Source: Thermoplasmata archaeon
GTDB taxonomy: Archaea; Thermoplasmatota; Thermoplasmata; RBG-16-68-12
Length of the DNA: 9,582 nt
Assembly: GCA_013329855.1 (NCBI GenBank)
Contig: DUJI01000030.1
Coordinates: forward strand, 1-9,582
Direction: 5' to 3'
The translations under genes were made by a program, and so were the position numbers. Shown one piece after another: positions 1-5,640 of this stretch (the stretch's first letter is position 1; each line of letters starts with the position of its first letter). The notes under the pieces are model-generated. The model was given only the letters and a program-made list of their open reading frames with translations, was not told the origin of the DNA and did not search any database.

Positions 1-1
1 C

Positions 2-118
2 CTCGCGAAGATCCCGAGCATCGGGACGGCCCTGGCGAAGAAGATCAAAGAGCAGCGCGGCGAGACCGTGGACGTGCCGGCCATCGAGGGCCAGGCGGGA
101 CTGGGGGACTTCGCATGA
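2..118 (+). CDS. C-terminal end of a probable Hel308-type DNA helicase (partial)
   Basis: Only the last 38 codons lie in the window, ending in TGA at 116-118. The residues include KIPSIGTALAKKI, a helix-hairpin-helix-like segment of the kind that closes Ski2-family archaeal helicases such as Hel308, which act on stalled replication forks. The final residues, GQAGLGDFA, resemble a PCNA-interacting (PIP) motif, with Q, L and F at the expected spacing but only one aromatic residue. The stop overlaps the start of the next gene in an ATGA, so the two are probably co-translated. Hel308 genes are known neighbours of cgi121 in a number of archaea, and this context is a main reason for the call. Any other protein ending in a helix-hairpin-helix and PIP-like tail remains possible. 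Confidence 0.5.
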   Translation, partial: LAKIPSIGTALAKKIKEQRGETVDVPAIEGQAGLGDFA

Positions 119-606
119 CGTACGACATCGCCGGGGCGCGCGGTCGCGTGTCGGACCCGCAGGGCGTTGTCGACCGAGCCCAAGCCTGGGCTGCGGAGCA
201 TCGGGCCGAGATTCTCCTCGCGGACGCGTCCGTGGTCTTCGGCCGAGACCACTTGGAGTCCGCTGTGCGGCATGCCCTGCGCTCCCGCGCTTCGGGAACC
301 GGGGTGGCCCGCGACCTCGGCCTCGAGACGTTGCGGTACCTCTGCGGACAACGGCAGGTCTCGGAGGCCATCCGCACGGGCGGCCTCAAGGCCACCACGG
401 AGGCCGTCGCCGTCGTGGTCTTCGAGGCGTCCCCGGACGAGCTCCTCACCTATCTCGACTGGACCCGCGACGATTCCGTCCTCGCCTCGGGAGGCAAGTC
501 CCTCCGAGCCCTCGGGATCCCGCGGACGGAGGAGACCTCGCTCCCGCCCGAACGAGCCGCGGACCTCGCTCTGGAGAGGACGGCGCTGCTCGATCTGGAC
601 AAGTGA
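115..606 (+). CDS. cgi121: KEOPS complex subunit Cgi121
   Basis: This 163-residue protein looks like Cgi121, the small regulatory subunit of KEOPS. KEOPS makes the threonylcarbamoyl modification t6A at position 37 of ANN-decoding tRNAs, and Cgi121 binds the Bud32 kinase and tRNA. Family features are LLADASVVFGRDHLESAVRHAL (about residues 34-55, the 'ADLI..PEHLLSAV..A' block), then LGLETLRYLCGQRQVSEAI (68-86, the 'SLEILLY.SG.RQI..AI' block), then a hydrophobic strand AVAVVVFEAS (97-106). Length fits the archaeal family. The ATG is embedded in the stop of the upstream gene (ATGA), indicating translational coupling. No other KEOPS subunit is visible here. Confidence 0.85.
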   Translation: MTYDIAGARGRVSDPQGVVDRAQAWAAEHRAEILLADASVVFGRDHLESAVRHALRSRASGTGVARDLGLETLRYLCGQRQVSEAIRTGGLKATTEAVAVVVFEASPDELLTYLDWTRDDSVLASGGKSLRALGIPRTEETSLPPERAADLALERTALLDLDK

Positions 607-634
607 GGCCGCCTTCGGCAGGCGAACTCGCGAA

Positions 635-817
635 TCAAGGGAAGATGGTTCCCCAGTTCACCGCAAGGCCCACGACGAGCAAGATGACGATCAGGATCAC
701 GAAGAGCCAGACGAGACCGATCCCGTGGGACGCCTCGAGCCGCCCCTCCCGTACGCCGCCTTCGACGACCTCCCGTTCGAGCCCACGAGGGAAGTCGGTG
801 CGTTGACTCTGGGTCAT
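635..817 (-). CDS. Small single-span membrane protein, function unknown
   Basis: I do not recognise a family. The 60-residue reading frame has a charged N-terminal part (EREVVEGGVREGRLEAS) and one very hydrophobic segment near the C-terminus, rich in L, I and V, flanked by SHGIG and NWGTIFP. It would be a tail-anchored-like protein with one transmembrane helix. The frame stays open upstream to an ATG at 880 (81 residues). I prefer the ATG at 815-817, since the extra N-terminal stretch looks non-conserved, but neither start has a clear Shine-Dalgarno. A weak TATA-like AAACCTTTACG sits just upstream of 880. The gene converges on cgi121 with a 28-base gap. The transmembrane segment is the main support for it being real. 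Confidence 0.5.
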   Translation of the reverse strand: MTQSQRTDFPRGLEREVVEGGVREGRLEASHGIGLVWLFVILIVILLVVGLAVNWGTIFP

Positions 818-938
818 CAACGGATCGTTCTCGGCTGGGTTCCGCGTAAGGGACGTGAGGCAACCCGCCGCACCGTTCATGGCCGAGCGGCTGCGTAAAG
901 GTTTCGTCGGTGCAGACCGCGGGAGAGAGCCCGTGGGA

Positions 939-1022
939 TGCGGCGGCCAGGATTTGAACCTGGGAACCCCTGCGGGACGAGACCCTAAATCTCGCGCCGT
1001 TCACGGGCTTGGCTACCGCCGC
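939..1022 (-). tRNA. tRNA-Leu (anticodon UAG), class II
   Basis: The minus strand folds as a type II tRNA of 84 bases. The 7-bp acceptor stem is GCGGCGG/CCGCCGC with discriminator A. The anticodon stem CGAGA/TCTCG carries loop TTTAGGG, which gives anticodon UAG (plus-strand 985-987), reading CUA and probably other CUN leucine codons. A long variable arm TCCCGCAGGGGTTC precedes the T stem CCAGG/CCTGG with loop TTCAAAT. CCA is not encoded (TCCC follows) and there is no intron. The D loop reads AAGCCCGTGAAC and lacks the usual G18-G19 pair, which is unusual. A TATA-like CCTTTTCTAC is centred about 28 bases upstream of the 5' end. Confidence 0.93.
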
Positions 1023-1045
1023 AGGGGACCGGGAGGGTCTCGGGC

Positions 1046-1055
1046 GTAGAAAAGG
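1046..1055. promoter_or_regulatory. TATA-like element between tRNA-Leu and the MBL gene
   Basis: The plus strand reads GTAGAAAAGG inside very GC-rich sequence. Its centre is about 28 bases upstream of the tRNA-Leu 5' end on the minus strand, where an archaeal tRNA TATA box belongs. In the plus direction it would start a transcript near 1076, about 18 bases before the ATG at 1094, so it might serve both genes. Assignment is by position and base composition only. Confidence 0.4.
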
Positions 1056-1093
1056 TTCCCGTCCCGGTCGGGCGAGCCGCCTCAGAAAGGTAC

Positions 1094-2035
1094 ATGGCCC
1101 GGCGAGGCATCGTGAGGCCGATGGCCTTCGAGCGCCTGCCCTTCGACGCGGAATCTCACCTCGCGGACATCCACATGTTCCAGGAGGCGGGTTTCGGCGC
1201 CATCTACCTGATCGACGACGAGCGCAAGGCGATCGTGGAAACCGGGACCTCGCACGAGGTGGACCGAATCCTCGAGGCCGTGCGGGCCTTCGGCCTGAAA
1301 CCCGCGGACATCGACGCCCTCCTGGTGTCCCACATCCACCTCGACCACGCGGGCGGCGCCGGATTCCTCCTGGAGTCCATGCCCCACGCGAAGGTCTACG
1401 TCCACGAGCGGGGGGTCAAGCACCTCGCAGACCCGACGCGCCTCGTCGCGAGCGCGGCGTCCGCCCTGGGTCCCGAGGCCCCCTACTTCGGCACGATGCG
1501 GCCCATCCCCGCGGACCGTCTCGTGTCCGTCCACGACGGGATGACCCTCGACCTGGGCCGACACGAACTCGTCTTCTACGATTCCCCGGGCCACGCGCCC
1601 CACGAGCTCACGACCCTCGACCGCCGCAACGGCTGCGTGTACACGGGCGATGCCGCGGGCCTCTATTTCCCCGGGGACGAGATCCTCATGCCCGTGGCCC
1701 CCGCCCCCGCATTCGACCTGGAGGAGAACGTGGCCACCTTCGAGCGGCTCCTGGGCCTCGAGCCGCGCGCCCTCCTCTTCAGCCACTACGGCCCGCACAC
1801 CCGGCCCAAGGAAGCCATCGAGCGGATGATGGTCCTCTATCCCGCGTGGTCGAGCCTCGTGAAGGCGAAGCTGGAGACCGCGGGGGAGGACGGCGTCCTG
1901 AAGGAGATGTACGACATGACGGTCCGCGCCCCCAAGCGCTACTCGAAGGACTTCCTTGAACGGCGAATCCGAACGAGCATCTCGGGTCTCGCGGACTACC
2001 ACGCGAGGATGGAGCATGCTGCCCCCCAGCGTTGA
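1094..2035 (+). CDS. Metallo-beta-lactamase-fold hydrolase
   Basis: A 313-residue MBL-fold protein with the full set of metal ligands: SHIHLDHAGG (His80, His82, Asp84, His85), SPGH (His167), TGD (Asp186) and FSHYG (His231). This predicts a di-metal hydrolase of the glyoxalase II-like COG0491 branch. The substrate cannot be read from the sequence, and thioesters, lactones or phosphoesters are possible. After the catalytic core there is a helical C-terminal extension of about 75 residues. The ATG at 1094 follows AGAAAGGT by only two bases, and an in-frame ATG at 1121, preceded by GTGAGG, is an alternative that would remove nine residues. It overlaps the eIF2B-like gene downstream by 20 bases, so both are probably one transcript. 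Confidence 0.8.
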   Translation: MARRGIVRPMAFERLPFDAESHLADIHMFQEAGFGAIYLIDDERKAIVETGTSHEVDRILEAVRAFGLKPADIDALLVSHIHLDHAGGAGFLLESMPHAKVYVHERGVKHLADPTRLVASAASALGPEAPYFGTMRPIPADRLVSVHDGMTLDLGRHELVFYDSPGHAPHELTTLDRRNGCVYTGDAAGLYFPGDEILMPVAPAPAFDLEENVATFERLLGLEPRALLFSHYGPHTRPKEAIERMMVLYPAWSSLVKAKLETAGEDGVLKEMYDMTVRAPKRYSKDFLERRIRTSISGLADYHARMEHAAPQR

Positions 2036-2888
2036 GGATGCTATCGCGACGATCGCGGACGACCACACGAGCGGGGCGTCGCGAATTGCCCGCGTGGGCC
2101 TGGAGACCATGGCCCTCCTGGTCGTCGAGGAGAAGGGGAAGCCGGATCCGGAGGCCCTCAAGGAGGCGGCGCGGCGGATCTCGGAGGCGCAGCCCGCCAT
2201 GGCCATCGTCCACAACGTGGTCGCCATGTTCGCGCAGCTCGTCGCGGAGGGGATGGAGCCCCTGGCCGTCCGGAACCAGCTCCAGGAGGAGCTGGAGGGC
2301 GCGAAGGAACGCATCGCGCGCTCCTACCTCAAGATCGCGCCGGACGACGCGGTCCTCGTCACCACGAGCTTCAGCGACAACGTCCTCGCGACGCTACAGC
2401 TCGCCCACGAGAAGGGACGGATTCAGCGCGTCCTCGTCCTCGAAGCGAGGCCCCTCCTCGAGGGACGGTTCCTCGTCATCGCGCTGAAGGAGGCGGGAAT
2501 CCCGGCGAGCCTCGCGCCGGACGCGTTGGGCCCGAGCCTCGTCGCGCAGGCGACCGGCGTCCTCGTGGGTGCGGACAGCGTGCTCCGGGACGGCGCCGTG
2601 GTCAACAAGATCGGGAGCTACGGACTGGCCCTCGCGGCCAAGGAGCACGGCAAATCGTTCCACGTGGCATGCGAGACGCTCAAATTCGACGCCCGGCACG
2701 ACGCGTCGTCCTGGCCCGGTTCGCGCGCGATGAACCCGAGGGAACTGTGGGAGAATCCGCCGGAGCGGGTGGACGTGGTCAACCGGTACTTCGAAGTGGT
2801 GCCCGCGGCCCTCGTGACCTCCATCGTCACGGAGCGCGGGTCGTACGCCCCCGACCTCGTGAAGACCATGCTCGCGCAGGCGGCCTGA
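2016..2888 (+). CDS. eIF2B alpha/beta/delta family protein (aIF2B-like or ribose-1,5-bisphosphate isomerase-like)
   Basis: A 290-residue member of the fold shared by eIF2B regulatory subunits, methylthioribose-1-phosphate isomerase (MtnA) and archaeal ribose-1,5-bisphosphate isomerase of the AMP pathway. A helical N-terminal half is followed by the Rossmann-like half: EARPLLEGR (143-151), VGADSVLRDGAVVNKIGSYGLALAA (184-208) and HVACETLKFD (216-225). Asp187 in GAD matches the catalytic Asp of the isomerases. The other isomerase position, Cys in a 'THC' motif, reads TTSFSD here (116-121), so isomerase activity is doubtful. The start follows GAGGATGGAG closely and lies inside the end of the MBL gene. 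An in-frame start further upstream would only lengthen the overlap. Family is secure, activity is not. Confidence 0.8.
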   Translation: MLPPSVEDAIATIADDHTSGASRIARVGLETMALLVVEEKGKPDPEALKEAARRISEAQPAMAIVHNVVAMFAQLVAEGMEPLAVRNQLQEELEGAKERIARSYLKIAPDDAVLVTTSFSDNVLATLQLAHEKGRIQRVLVLEARPLLEGRFLVIALKEAGIPASLAPDALGPSLVAQATGVLVGADSVLRDGAVVNKIGSYGLALAAKEHGKSFHVACETLKFDARHDASSWPGSRAMNPRELWENPPERVDVVNRYFEVVPAALVTSIVTERGSYAPDLVKTMLAQAA

Positions 2889-2938
2889 CCCAGGCGCGGC
2901 TGCCCGGAAGTGGACAATCCAGGGGTTCCAAGGGGCCG

Positions 2939-2948
2939 TTCTTAAGAA
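2939..2948. repeat. 10-bp palindrome TTCTTAAGAA upstream of dsrE-like gene
   Basis: TTCTTAAGAA is a perfect palindrome in the 121-base gap between the eIF2B-like and DsrE-like genes, about 30 bases upstream of the TATA-like element. It could be a regulator site, but AT-rich palindromes this short also arise by chance. Confidence 0.3.
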
Positions 2949-2970
2949 TCAGGCATAATTGCCGGCTCAA

Positions 2971-3003
2971 GGTTCAAATAGAATCCAGTATAACAGGGTT
3001 ATA
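2971..3003 (+). promoter_or_regulatory. Promoter with palindromic operator-like site for the dsrE-tusA genes
   Basis: This is the most AT-rich stretch between 2889 and 3009. GGTTCAAATAGAA (2971-2983) fits an archaeal TATA box, placing transcription start near 3000-3005, a few bases before the ATG at 3010. Over that point lies a perfect inverted repeat, TATAAC-AGG-GTTATA (2989-3003). A repressor bound there would cover the start site. The box and repeat are seen directly; the regulatory role is inference. Confidence 0.5.
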
Positions 3004-3009
3004 GATACT

Positions 3010-3390
3010 ATGCCACCGCAGGAGTTGCACATCGTCCTCGTCTCGAACGACCCGCAGCGCGCGTACCCCGCGTTCCAGCTGGCCATGGGCGCGGCCGCCA
3101 TGGGGAACAAGGCCCGCATCTACGCCACGACGGCGGGGCTCGAGCTCCTGAAGAAGGGCGCCGCGGACAAGGTCCAGCTGCCCGGCTATCCGCCTCTGGG
3201 GCAGGTCCTGCGCGACGCAATCAAGTACGGCGCGGAGGTCTGCGCGTGCGCCGCGTCGGGCGAGATCCTGAAGAGCCAGGGCATCACGCCGGAGACCGTG
3301 GAGCCGGGCGTGAAGCTCGAGGACATGATCGGGTTCCTGAACGGCGCGCTGCCTGCGGCCAAGAACGGCGGCGTCGTGACCTTCATCTGA
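3010..3390 (+). CDS. DsrE-family sulfur-relay-type protein
   Basis: A 126-residue cytosolic protein of the DsrE/DsrF/DsrH-like fold. It has an N-terminal strand (LHIVLVSNDPQRAYPAFQLAMGA), a helix-strand pair (GNKARIYATTAGLELL), a central region with two close cysteines (Cys78 and Cys80 in EVCACAAS) and a C-terminal LEDMIGFL segment before GGVVTFI. Proteins of this kind carry persulfide on such cysteines and pass sulfur to or from TusA-type partners. The next gene, eight bases downstream, is TusA-like, which supports that role. The ATG at 3010 is chosen because the TATA-like box and palindrome lie just upstream. A longer in-frame version from 2959 would run through the promoter. The physiological sulfur acceptor is not evident. 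Confidence 0.75.
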   Translation: MPPQELHIVLVSNDPQRAYPAFQLAMGAAAMGNKARIYATTAGLELLKKGAADKVQLPGYPPLGQVLRDAIKYGAEVCACAASGEILKSQGITPETVEPGVKLEDMIGFLNGALPAAKNGGVVTFI

Positions 3391-3398
3391 GCGAGACG

Positions 3399-3647
3399 AT
3401 GAACGCGACCGAGGGGGTCTCCGCGGCGGACCGCGTGCTCGACACGCGCGGCCTGCTGTGTCCCTACCCGTACATCCAGGCGCGCCAGGCGCTCGAGGCG
3501 CTGCCCCCGGGATCGCGACTCGAGATCCTCACGGACAGCGAGCCCACCGCGATGTCCTCCGTGCCGATCCTCTGCGAGCAGAACGGGTACACGTTCACGC
3601 GCACGAAGGAGGGGGATCTCTGGCGTCTCGTCGTGGCGAGGCCGTAG
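3399..3647 (+). CDS. tusA: TusA-family sulfur carrier protein
   Basis: An 82-residue protein of the SirA/TusA/YeeD family. The signature is LDTRGLLCPYP (residues 14-24), where Cys21 in the CPxP motif is the persulfide-carrying residue, followed by helix IQARQALEALPPG and strand SRLEILTDSEP. A second cysteine, Cys59 (VPILCEQNG), matches the conserved position in many archaeal and YeeD-like members. Length is typical of a stand-alone carrier. Together with the DsrE-like protein immediately upstream it forms the common DsrE-TusA pair for delivering sulfane sulfur, for instance to tRNA thiolation, cofactor synthesis or sulfur metabolism. Which of these applies cannot be told from the window. Confidence 0.85.
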   Translation: MNATEGVSAADRVLDTRGLLCPYPYIQARQALEALPPGSRLEILTDSEPTAMSSVPILCEQNGYTFTRTKEGDLWRLVVARP

Positions 3648-3687
3648 CCAGAAAGGTTCTTGGTGGGCGGGTCGCTAGGCAACGAAC

Positions 3688-4071
3688 GTGACGGAGCCCC
3701 CCACCCGGCTCGACCCCATCGTCGAAGGGCTGCGCCTCTTCAACGAGCGGCACTTCTTCGAGGCCCACGAGGTCCTCGAGGACGTGTGGCACCGGGAGCG
3801 CGGCGAGCCGCGCCTGTTCCTCCAGGGCCTCATCCAGGTCTGCGCGGGCTTCCATCACTTCCAGAGCGGAAACGCTCGCGGCGCTGCGGAACTGCTGCAG
3901 CGGGGATCGGACAAGATGCGGAAGTATCCCGAACAGTACCTGGGTATCGACTCCGCGGGCCTCCTCGCCCGCGTGGACGCGTGCCGACAACGCATCGAAC
4001 GCATACGGGACGGCGTGGAACCCAACGCTCCGATCGACTTCCCCACCGTCCAACTGCCTGAACCTACCTGA
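3688..4071 (+). CDS. DUF309 family protein
   Basis: A 127-residue all-helical protein starting with GTG. It carries the DUF309 core: FNERHFFEAHEVLEDVWH (residues 18-35), with the FxEAHE..E..W signature, then LFLQGLIQVCAGFHHFQSGN (43-62), with conserved GLIQ and paired histidines, then GAAELLQRG. The conserved acidic and histidine residues suggest metal or phosphate-ester chemistry, but the family function is not established to my knowledge. The start lies 40 bases after tusA and 12 bases before the LUD-domain gene, so it is probably co-transcribed with at least the latter. No Shine-Dalgarno is visible. AGAAAGGTTC at 3651-3660 could be a weak internal promoter. Confidence 0.8.
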   Translation: MTEPPTRLDPIVEGLRLFNERHFFEAHEVLEDVWHRERGEPRLFLQGLIQVCAGFHHFQSGNARGAAELLQRGSDKMRKYPEQYLGIDSAGLLARVDACRQRIERIRDGVEPNAPIDFPTVQLPEPT

Positions 4072-4083
4072 CGGCGTGAGTCG

Positions 4084-4725
4084 ATGCGTGCGCAAACCCC
4101 GTCCATCCCCGACTCCGAGCGGCTGAGTCCGAGCGAACGGTCCCGCATCGAGCGCACCTTCGCGGCCGTGAGAGCGCGCGGGGTTGAGCCTGCGTACGCC
4201 CGGGACCGCCATGCGGCACTCGCCCAAGTCCTCGCCCGGCTCCCGAAGGGCGGACTGGTCTCTCACGGCTCGTCGACCACGCTCCTCGAGATCGGACTCG
4301 TCGACGCCCTCAAGGCACCCGACTCGGGGTTCCGCTACGGCAACCTGGAGTGGCAGGCGGAGCCCGACGCCGCGAAGCGCGCACGCCTCCGCGCCCGGGT
4401 CACGGTGGATTCGGATGTCTTCCTGGGGAGCGTCCAGGCGATCGCCGAGACGGGCGAAGTCGTGTCCGCGGACGCCGGAGGCAGCCGCCAACTGGGGTAC
4501 CTCTTCGGTCCTCCGAAGGTCCTCTGGGTGGCCGGCATCAACAAGCTCGTGCCGACCCTGGCGGACGGCCTGCGTCGACTTCGCGACATCGCTCTGCCGC
4601 AGGAGGACGCGCGCGTGAGGAAGATCGGAGGGCCAGGCAGCTACGTGGGAAAGCTGGTCGTCTACGAGCGGGAACGACCCGGACGAATCCACCTGATCCT
4701 GGTCGGGGAGAGGCTCGGATTCTGA
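4084..4725 (+). CDS. LUD-domain protein (LutC/DUF162-like), cysteine-free variant
   Basis: A 213-residue LUD-domain protein. Diagnostic blocks are LVSHGSSTTLLEIGLVDAL (58-76, the 'GSTTL.EIGL' loop), GSVQAIAETGEVVSADAGGSRQLGYLFGPPKVLWVAGINKLV (115-156) and the ending RPGRIHLILVGERLGF (198-213). LUD proteins take part in lactate use (LutB/LutC) and otherwise occur as uncharacterised oxidoreductase-associated proteins. Many DUF162 members carry a cysteine-rich stretch between the GINK segment and the final strand. Here that stretch (170-195) holds no cysteine, and there is none anywhere in the protein. There is no lutA or lutB nearby. It follows the DUF309 gene by 12 bases and ends 30 bases from the convergent oxidoreductase operon. 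Confidence 0.82.
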   Translation: MRAQTPSIPDSERLSPSERSRIERTFAAVRARGVEPAYARDRHAALAQVLARLPKGGLVSHGSSTTLLEIGLVDALKAPDSGFRYGNLEWQAEPDAAKRARLRARVTVDSDVFLGSVQAIAETGEVVSADAGGSRQLGYLFGPPKVLWVAGINKLVPTLADGLRRLRDIALPQEDARVRKIGGPGSYVGKLVVYERERPGRIHLILVGERLGF

Positions 4726-4732
4726 GCGTGAC

Positions 4733-4747
4733 TGTCCTCGCGGGACA
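4733..4747. terminator. Small hairpin between convergent genes
   Basis: TGTCC-TCGCG-GGACA is a perfect 5-bp stem with a 5-base loop in the 30-base gap between the LUD gene and the oxidoreductase beta gene. It has no T-run on either strand, so a terminator role is only a guess from position. Confidence 0.2.
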
Positions 4748-4755
4748 AGGGCGAC

Positions 4756-5640
4756 TTACAGGAACTCCCTCAGGATCTCGTCCGCGTCCTCGACGCCGAG
4801 CGCCTGCTTCACCGGGTTGCCCTTCTTGTACGCGGGCTCCAAGTCCTCGTACGTCGGCACCTTGTCGTTGCGGTAGAAGAGGCCGAGAGGGATCCGGTCG
4901 CGCTGCATCACGGGCCACTCGAGCGCCTTCATGAAGGCCGCCTTCAGGTCGCTCGGGTCGTGTCCCTCCTTGTTCAGGTCGTAGACCCGCTTGCGGAAGA
5001 AGTCGTACGTGTTGATCTTGTTGTACGTCACGCAGGGCGACAGGGCATCGATCAGGGAGAAGCCGTGGTGCTCGAGGCCCTTGGCGACGAGCTCGGACAT
5101 CTGCTTCACATCGCCGCTGAACGCCCGCGCGACGTACGTCGCCCCGGTGGAGAGGGCGAGCGCGATGGGGTCGATCGGGTTCTCGATGACGCCCACGATG
5201 GGCGTGGACTTCGTCTTCATGCCCATCTCCGACGTGGGCGAGGCCTGGCCCGTGGTCAGGCCGTAGATTTCGTTGTTCATGACGATGTACGTGAGGTCGA
5301 GATTGCGTCGCATGGCGTGGATGAAATGGCCCACGCCGATGCCGTAGCCGTCTCCGTCGCCGCCCGTGACGATCACGTGGAGGTCCGGGTTCGCAAGCTT
5401 CACGCCCTCGGCCACCGCGACCGCGCGGCCGTGGATCGCGTGGAATCCATACGTCGAAAGGAAGTGGGGGAGGTTGCTCGAGCAGCCGATCCCGGAGACG
5501 ATGAGGACGTTCCAGGGCTCCAGCTGCAAGGTCGTGAGCGCATGCTGGAGGGCGTTCAGGACGGCGTAGTCCCCGCAGCCGGGGCACCATGTCGGCTTGA
5601 TCTCGGACTTGTACGTGTCCAGCTCGAACTCGAGCTTCAT
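4756..5640 (-). CDS. korB: 2-oxoacid:ferredoxin oxidoreductase, beta subunit
   Basis: A 294-residue TPP-binding catalytic subunit that, with the alpha subunit, oxidises a 2-oxoacid and CoA to acyl-CoA, CO2 and reduced ferredoxin in the cytosol. Four cysteines for a [4Fe-4S] cluster are present: Cys19 and Cys22 (WCPGCGDY), Cys53 (GIGCSSN) and Cys203 (SPCVTYNK), with nearly the spacing of the characterised Sulfolobus enzyme. The TPP/Mg motif is GGDGDGYGIG (93-102) with MNNEIYGLT (121-129). The ATG overlaps the alpha stop by four bases (ATGA), so the subunits are translationally coupled. KorB-type naming is by likeness to the 2-oxoglutarate or broad-range class; pyruvate or other substrates cannot be excluded. 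Confidence 0.92.
   Translation of the reverse strand: MKLEFELDTYKSEIKPTWCPGCGDYAVLNALQHALTTLQLEPWNVLIVSGIGCSSNLPHFLSTYGFHAIHGRAVAVAEGVKLANPDLHVIVTGGDGDGYGIGVGHFIHAMRRNLDLTYIVMNNEIYGLTTGQASPTSEMGMKTKSTPIVGVIENPIDPIALALSTGATYVARAFSGDVKQMSELVAKGLEHHGFSLIDALSPCVTYNKINTYDFFRKRVYDLNKEGHDPSDLKAAFMKALEWPVMQRDRIPLGLFYRNDKVPTYEDLEPAYKKGNPVKQALGVEDADEILREFL

Noticed and set aside
45..449. 134-codon minus-strand frame opposite cgi121
   Set aside because: Its composition is antisense-like and it has no domain, while the plus strand encodes conserved Cgi121 blocks.
1082..2314. 410-codon open frame on the minus strand opposite the MBL and eIF2B-like genes
   Set aside because: It has no recognisable domain, is full of His, Arg, Val and Gly as expected of antisense to GC-rich codons, and both plus-strand genes under it have full family motifs.
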